Positions 61,341 through 64,000 of a stretch of DNA of 64,000 bases are shown here, in pieces (the first letter of the stretch is position 1; each line of letters starts with the position of its first letter). Origin of the DNA: Bacillota bacterium (GTDB lineage: Bacteria > Bacillota > Clostridia > Oscillospirales > Acutalibacteraceae). The stretch is taken from assembly GCA_023410445.1 (NCBI GenBank), contig JAEYPT010000009.1, positions 124,001 to 188,000 on the forward strand. Direction: 5' to 3'. The notes beneath the pieces were generated by a model, which was not told the DNA's origin, searched no databases, and saw only the letters and a program-made list of their open reading frames with translations. Both the position numbers and the translations under genes were made by a program.

Positions 61341-63056
61341 ATGTCTGTGCTGAAGAACATGAAAATAGGGAAAAAACTGCTTGTAACGTTTATTTTTGTA
61401 ACAGTCCTTTCCAGCATCGGTGGTTTTGTCGGCTTTACAGTCATGAGGACTATGAATTCCGAATACTCCAGCGCACTCGTTGATTACGGTTTCTCCCAGG
61501 GAAGCATCGGTCTTTTTAACACGGAACTCAATAATAACAGAGCGATACTCCGCGATATCATCATCCAGACGGATGACGCAGGAATGCAAAAGAGTAAGCA
61601 GCAGTTGGATGCCTCAAACGCACAGCTTGACGGATATCTGAACAATATGAAATCCGGGATGGTGACAGACCAGGAGAAACAGTACTATAACACCATCAGC
61701 ACTTCAATGAGTCAGTTTGAGACGGCCCGGGATCAAGTGGTGAAATTGGCTCTTGCGAATCAAAACACAGAAGCCTATCGCTCGATGACGCAGAACTGTG
61801 TCCCGCTTGCCACTAAAATAAGAGATGCAACCAACGCCTTGATTCAGGAAAAGACTTCGACCGGCAATCAGCTGTCTTCCAGCCTGTCAAATACCGGGAA
61901 TATCGCGGAAATTGCCATATTCATTCTCATTGTGCTGGCAATGATTTTGTCCGTTATAACTGCGGTGAAAATTTCCCTCGGCATCAGCAAACCGGTTGAA
62001 GAATTGGCAGAAGCCGCTAAAAAAATGGCCAAAGGTGATCTGAGCGCCGAAGTGAAGATTAACTCCAACGATGAAATCGGTCAGTTGAGTTCCGCTTTTT
62101 CTGAAACAATCAGCACCATTCACGCTTATATCAATGATATCAGTACTCACCTTGCCCAACTGGAGAAAGGTGATTTAACCATAAAGACAAATCTTGAGTA
62201 TAAGGGCGAATTTATCCATCTGAAAAATTCCATTTCGGGGATTGTTATTTCACTCAACGAGGTGATTTCTCAGATTCGCCAGTCTTCCGATCAGGTTTCC
62301 ACAGGTTCGGATCAGGTATCCGTAGGCTCCCAGGCGTTGGCACAGGGAGCGACCGAGCAGGCAAGCTCTATTGAAGAACTTGCCGCTACTATTACGGAAA
62401 TTTCAGGTCAGGTGAAAGACAATGCATCGCACGTTCGTCAGGCCAGCGATGATGTGCATCAGGTCAGTGAGGAAATCGAACAGTGCAACCAGAGCATGCA
62501 GCAGATGGTTCAGGCAATGGGGAAAATCAGCAATTCCTCGAACCAGATTGAAAAAATTATAAAAACAATCGAGGATATTGCATTCCAGACCAATATTCTT
62601 TCCCTCAACGCCGCGGTAGAGGCTGCGCGTGCAGGAGAAGCCGGAAAAGGCTTTGCCGTCGTTGCCGATGAAGTTCGGAACCTTGCAGGTAAAAGCGCTG
62701 AAGCCGCAAAAGACACCACTCAGCTGATTCAAAATTCAATCGAACAGGTTGGCTACGGTGCCAAAATCGCGGATAATACGGCGGAATCGTTGCTTCGCGC
62801 AGTTCAAGGGGTTCGGTCCGTAACCAATACGATTGCGGAGATTTCAGAAGCAACTGCCAAGCAGTCCGGCGCTATCCAGCAGGTCAACCTCGGTGTGGAA
62901 CAGATTTCCAGCGTGGTTCAGACCAACTCTGCTACAGCGGAGGAAAGTGCCGCTGCCAGCGAAGAGCTTTCCGGACAGGCCCGCATGATGAAATCCCTTG
63001 TCCAGAAGTTTAAAGTCAGGGCCGAGTTCTCGAATTCCGTTCAGTCTGAGGCATAG
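61341..63056 (+). CDS. Methyl-accepting chemotaxis protein
   Basis: About 571 residues. ATG 61341 is three bases after GAGGAGG, and GTG 61347 (nine bases) is equally possible. The first membrane helix (LLVTFIFVTVLSSIGGFVGF) and second (IAIFILIVLAMILSVI, ~190) enclose a ~150-residue four-helix-bundle sensor outside the cell. HAMP follows (ISKPVEELAEAAKKMAKGDL), then a cytoplasmic signalling hairpin with the conserved tip (EDIAFQTNILSLNAAVEAAR and AGEAGKGFAVVADEVRNLA). It signals to CheA/CheW, which are not in the window. It may share an input or output with the adjacent cyclic-di-GMP genes. Confidence 0.95.
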   Translation: MSVLKNMKIGKKLLVTFIFVTVLSSIGGFVGFTVMRTMNSEYSSALVDYGFSQGSIGLFNTELNNNRAILRDIIIQTDDAGMQKSKQQLDASNAQLDGYLNNMKSGMVTDQEKQYYNTISTSMSQFETARDQVVKLALANQNTEAYRSMTQNCVPLATKIRDATNALIQEKTSTGNQLSSSLSNTGNIAEIAIFILIVLAMILSVITAVKISLGISKPVEELAEAAKKMAKGDLSAEVKINSNDEIGQLSSAFSETISTIHAYINDISTHLAQLEKGDLTIKTNLEYKGEFIHLKNSISGIVISLNEVISQIRQSSDQVSTGSDQVSVGSQALAQGATEQASSIEELAATITEISGQVKDNASHVRQASDDVHQVSEEIEQCNQSMQQMVQAMGKISNSSNQIEKIIKTIEDIAFQTNILSLNAAVEAARAGEAGKGFAVVADEVRNLAGKSAEAAKDTTQLIQNSIEQVGYGAKIADNTAESLLRAVQGVRSVTNTIAEISEATAKQSGAIQQVNLGVEQISSVVQTNSATAEESAAASEELSGQARMMKSLVQKFKVRAEFSNSVQSEA

Positions 63057-63083
63057 ACAATCGAAGATTGTCCTGGTTTCGGC

Positions 63084-63116
63084 ATCCGCCGGCTTTTGTG
63101 ATCGGCGGATGCCTTT
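63084..63116 (+). terminator. Terminator of the chemoreceptor gene
   Basis: GGCATCCGCCG and CGGCGGATGCC pair perfectly, then TTTTATTT. Confidence 0.9.
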
Positions 63117-63161
63117 TATTTACTGCTTTTCATCCTTCTATATTGTAATCCGACATTTATA

Positions 63162-63189
63162 TTGCTTTTACCTACCTGTAGTATATAAT
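63162..63189 (+). promoter_or_regulatory. Putative promoter of the CAT-like gene
   Basis: TTGCTT (63162-63167), 16 bases, TATAAT (63184-63189), 26 bases before the ATG. Confidence 0.55.
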
Positions 63190-63214
63190 GGAAAGGAAAT
63201 AAAACAGTCATAGA

Positions 63215-63937
63215 ATGAATAAAAGTAAAGGTCAATCTAGGAAGAATCAGTCTCAATCGCCAGCACAAAAGGGGAAAAAATTGGTAAACAAATTTCATTT
63301 TATTGATATGGAAAAATGGCCGAGGGCACAAACGTATTACTTTTTCACCAGGAGCGTCAAGCCTCAATCCTATACGGTCAATATTACGCTCGATGTCACA
63401 GTCCTCAGAAACATACTGAAAAGCAAAGAAATTAAATTTTTCCCAGCTTGTCTTTACTTTGTTTCAAGAGCCATAGAAAGGCAGCAAGAATTGCGTTTAG
63501 CGTTGGAAAATGACCGATTGGGGTATTGGGACTATTTGAACCCACAGTATCCTGTCTTTCATGCAGATGATAAAACAATGACATTTCTTTGGACCGAGTA
63601 CAATCAAGACTTCAAGGTGTTTTACGAGCAATATTTAAATGATAATATACAATACGGCAACGATCATAGTATAATATCTTCGAAAGGAGCACCGCCAAAA
63701 AATAGTTATATTATAGCTTGTGTACCTTGGTTTAGCTTCAACAGTTTTGCAATGCACATAAATCCAGAAGGGTATTATACACCCCTGATCGAAATAGGTA
63801 AATTTTCTGAGTCAAACGGTATAATAACTATGCCGATATCGATTACAATGAATCACGCTGCAGCAGATGGATATCAAATAAAAGTCTTTTTGGACGAGCT
63901 GCAAGATACAATCAATCATCCGGAGCAATGGTTATAA
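63215..63937 (+). CDS. Chloramphenicol acetyltransferase-like protein
   Basis: 240 residues, about 20 more than classical CatA, owing to a basic polar N-terminus (NKSKGQSRKNQSQSPAQKGK). TTG 63281 after AAGGGG would remove that part. Family blocks: FHFIDMEKWPRAQTYYFF, FFPACLYFVSRAIERQQELR, VPWFSFNSFAMHINPEG and PISITMNHAAADGYQIKVFL. The catalytic His and Asp of the HHxxxDG motif remain, but its first His is Asn (NHAAADG). Such proteins are common in Clostridia, and many may acetylate other alcohols, so resistance should not be assumed. The gene is markedly AT-richer than its neighbours, suggesting transfer. Confidence 0.82.
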   Translation: MNKSKGQSRKNQSQSPAQKGKKLVNKFHFIDMEKWPRAQTYYFFTRSVKPQSYTVNITLDVTVLRNILKSKEIKFFPACLYFVSRAIERQQELRLALENDRLGYWDYLNPQYPVFHADDKTMTFLWTEYNQDFKVFYEQYLNDNIQYGNDHSIISSKGAPPKNSYIIACVPWFSFNSFAMHINPEGYYTPLIEIGKFSESNGIITMPISITMNHAAADGYQIKVFLDELQDTINHPEQWL

Positions 63938-64000
63938 CAGAATTTTATTGCAAAAACCGAACTGGCTTGCACATAACGTTTATTATTCAGATAACGTATA
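63938..64000. other. Window end, no feature seen
   Basis: The last 63 bases are AT-rich and show no start, RNA or clear hairpin. Confidence 0.5.

Overview
The window looks like chromosome of an anaerobic, low-to-mid GC Gram-positive bacterium of class Clostridia, probably Oscillospiraceae/Ruminococcaceae-like. This is inferred from a tryptophan-type T-box leader, strong AGGAGG-type ribosome binding sites with frequent GTG/TTG starts, DUF1540 and PdaB-like deacetylase proteins, an oxygen-sensitive 4-hydroxybutyryl-CoA dehydratase, and many tandem Ig-like surface proteins. No rRNA or ribosomal protein gene is present to fix the genus.

Region 1 (1-10.1 kb, all +) is a catabolic cluster: iron alcohol dehydrogenase (5' end outside the window), cyclase-family hydrolase, 3-hydroxyacyl dehydrogenase, DUF362 protein, a small repeat protein, thiolase, beta-keto acid cleavage enzyme (BKACE), 4-hydroxybutyryl-CoA dehydratase (AbfD), NifU-like scaffold and acetoacetyl-CoA synthetase. 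Together they suggest oxidation of a 3-hydroxy acid to a 3-keto acid, BKACE cleavage to acetoacetate plus an acyl-CoA, radical-type dehydration of that acyl-CoA, and recovery of acetoacetate as acetyl-CoA.

Region 2 (10.2-15 kb) is a scrapyard of gene ends: a frameshifted larC lacking its C-terminal domain, the tail of a surface protein, the tail of a polysaccharide deacetylase duplicated from an intact copy 4 kb away, the 3' half of an initiator tRNA, a surface protein without N-terminus, and an OppA tail.

Region 3 (15-30 kb) holds cell-envelope and housekeeping genes: deacetylase, superoxide dismutase, a Cys-rich CAP-domain protein, sirtuin, a secreted surface protein, nitroreductase, HAD phosphatase, DUF1540 and MmcQ-like proteins, a T-box-controlled tryptophan ABC transporter (trpXYZ-like), cysK, gpsA-like, an Mrp-type ATPase and a TetR regulator.

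Region 4 (30-45.7 kb): clpB with an upstream ribbon-helix-helix protein, D-2-hydroxyacid dehydrogenase, TspO, tandem HD/HD-GYP protein, CoA-transferase, GH25 lysozyme, DUF47 protein, aldose epimerase, ROK glucokinase, sugar-phosphate transferase and M23 peptidase.

Region 5 (45.7-48.1 kb) is a decayed mobile element bounded by an intact tRNA-Leu(UAA) and a broken tRNA-Leu 3' copy. It carries an integrase remnant, a glutamine-rich protein and two small genes. Region 6 (48.1-64 kb) has a giant Gly-rich surface protein, a response regulator broken by an in-frame TGA, an AraC-controlled isomerase/PfkB kinase/class II aldolase operon for an unidentified sugar, a cyclic-di-GMP and chemotaxis block (HD-GYP, FIST-GGDEF, methyl-accepting protein), and a chloramphenicol-acetyltransferase-like gene. 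A C-terminal domain ending in SARQIG(V/L)F recurs in surface proteins across the window and is the most recurrent unexplained element.
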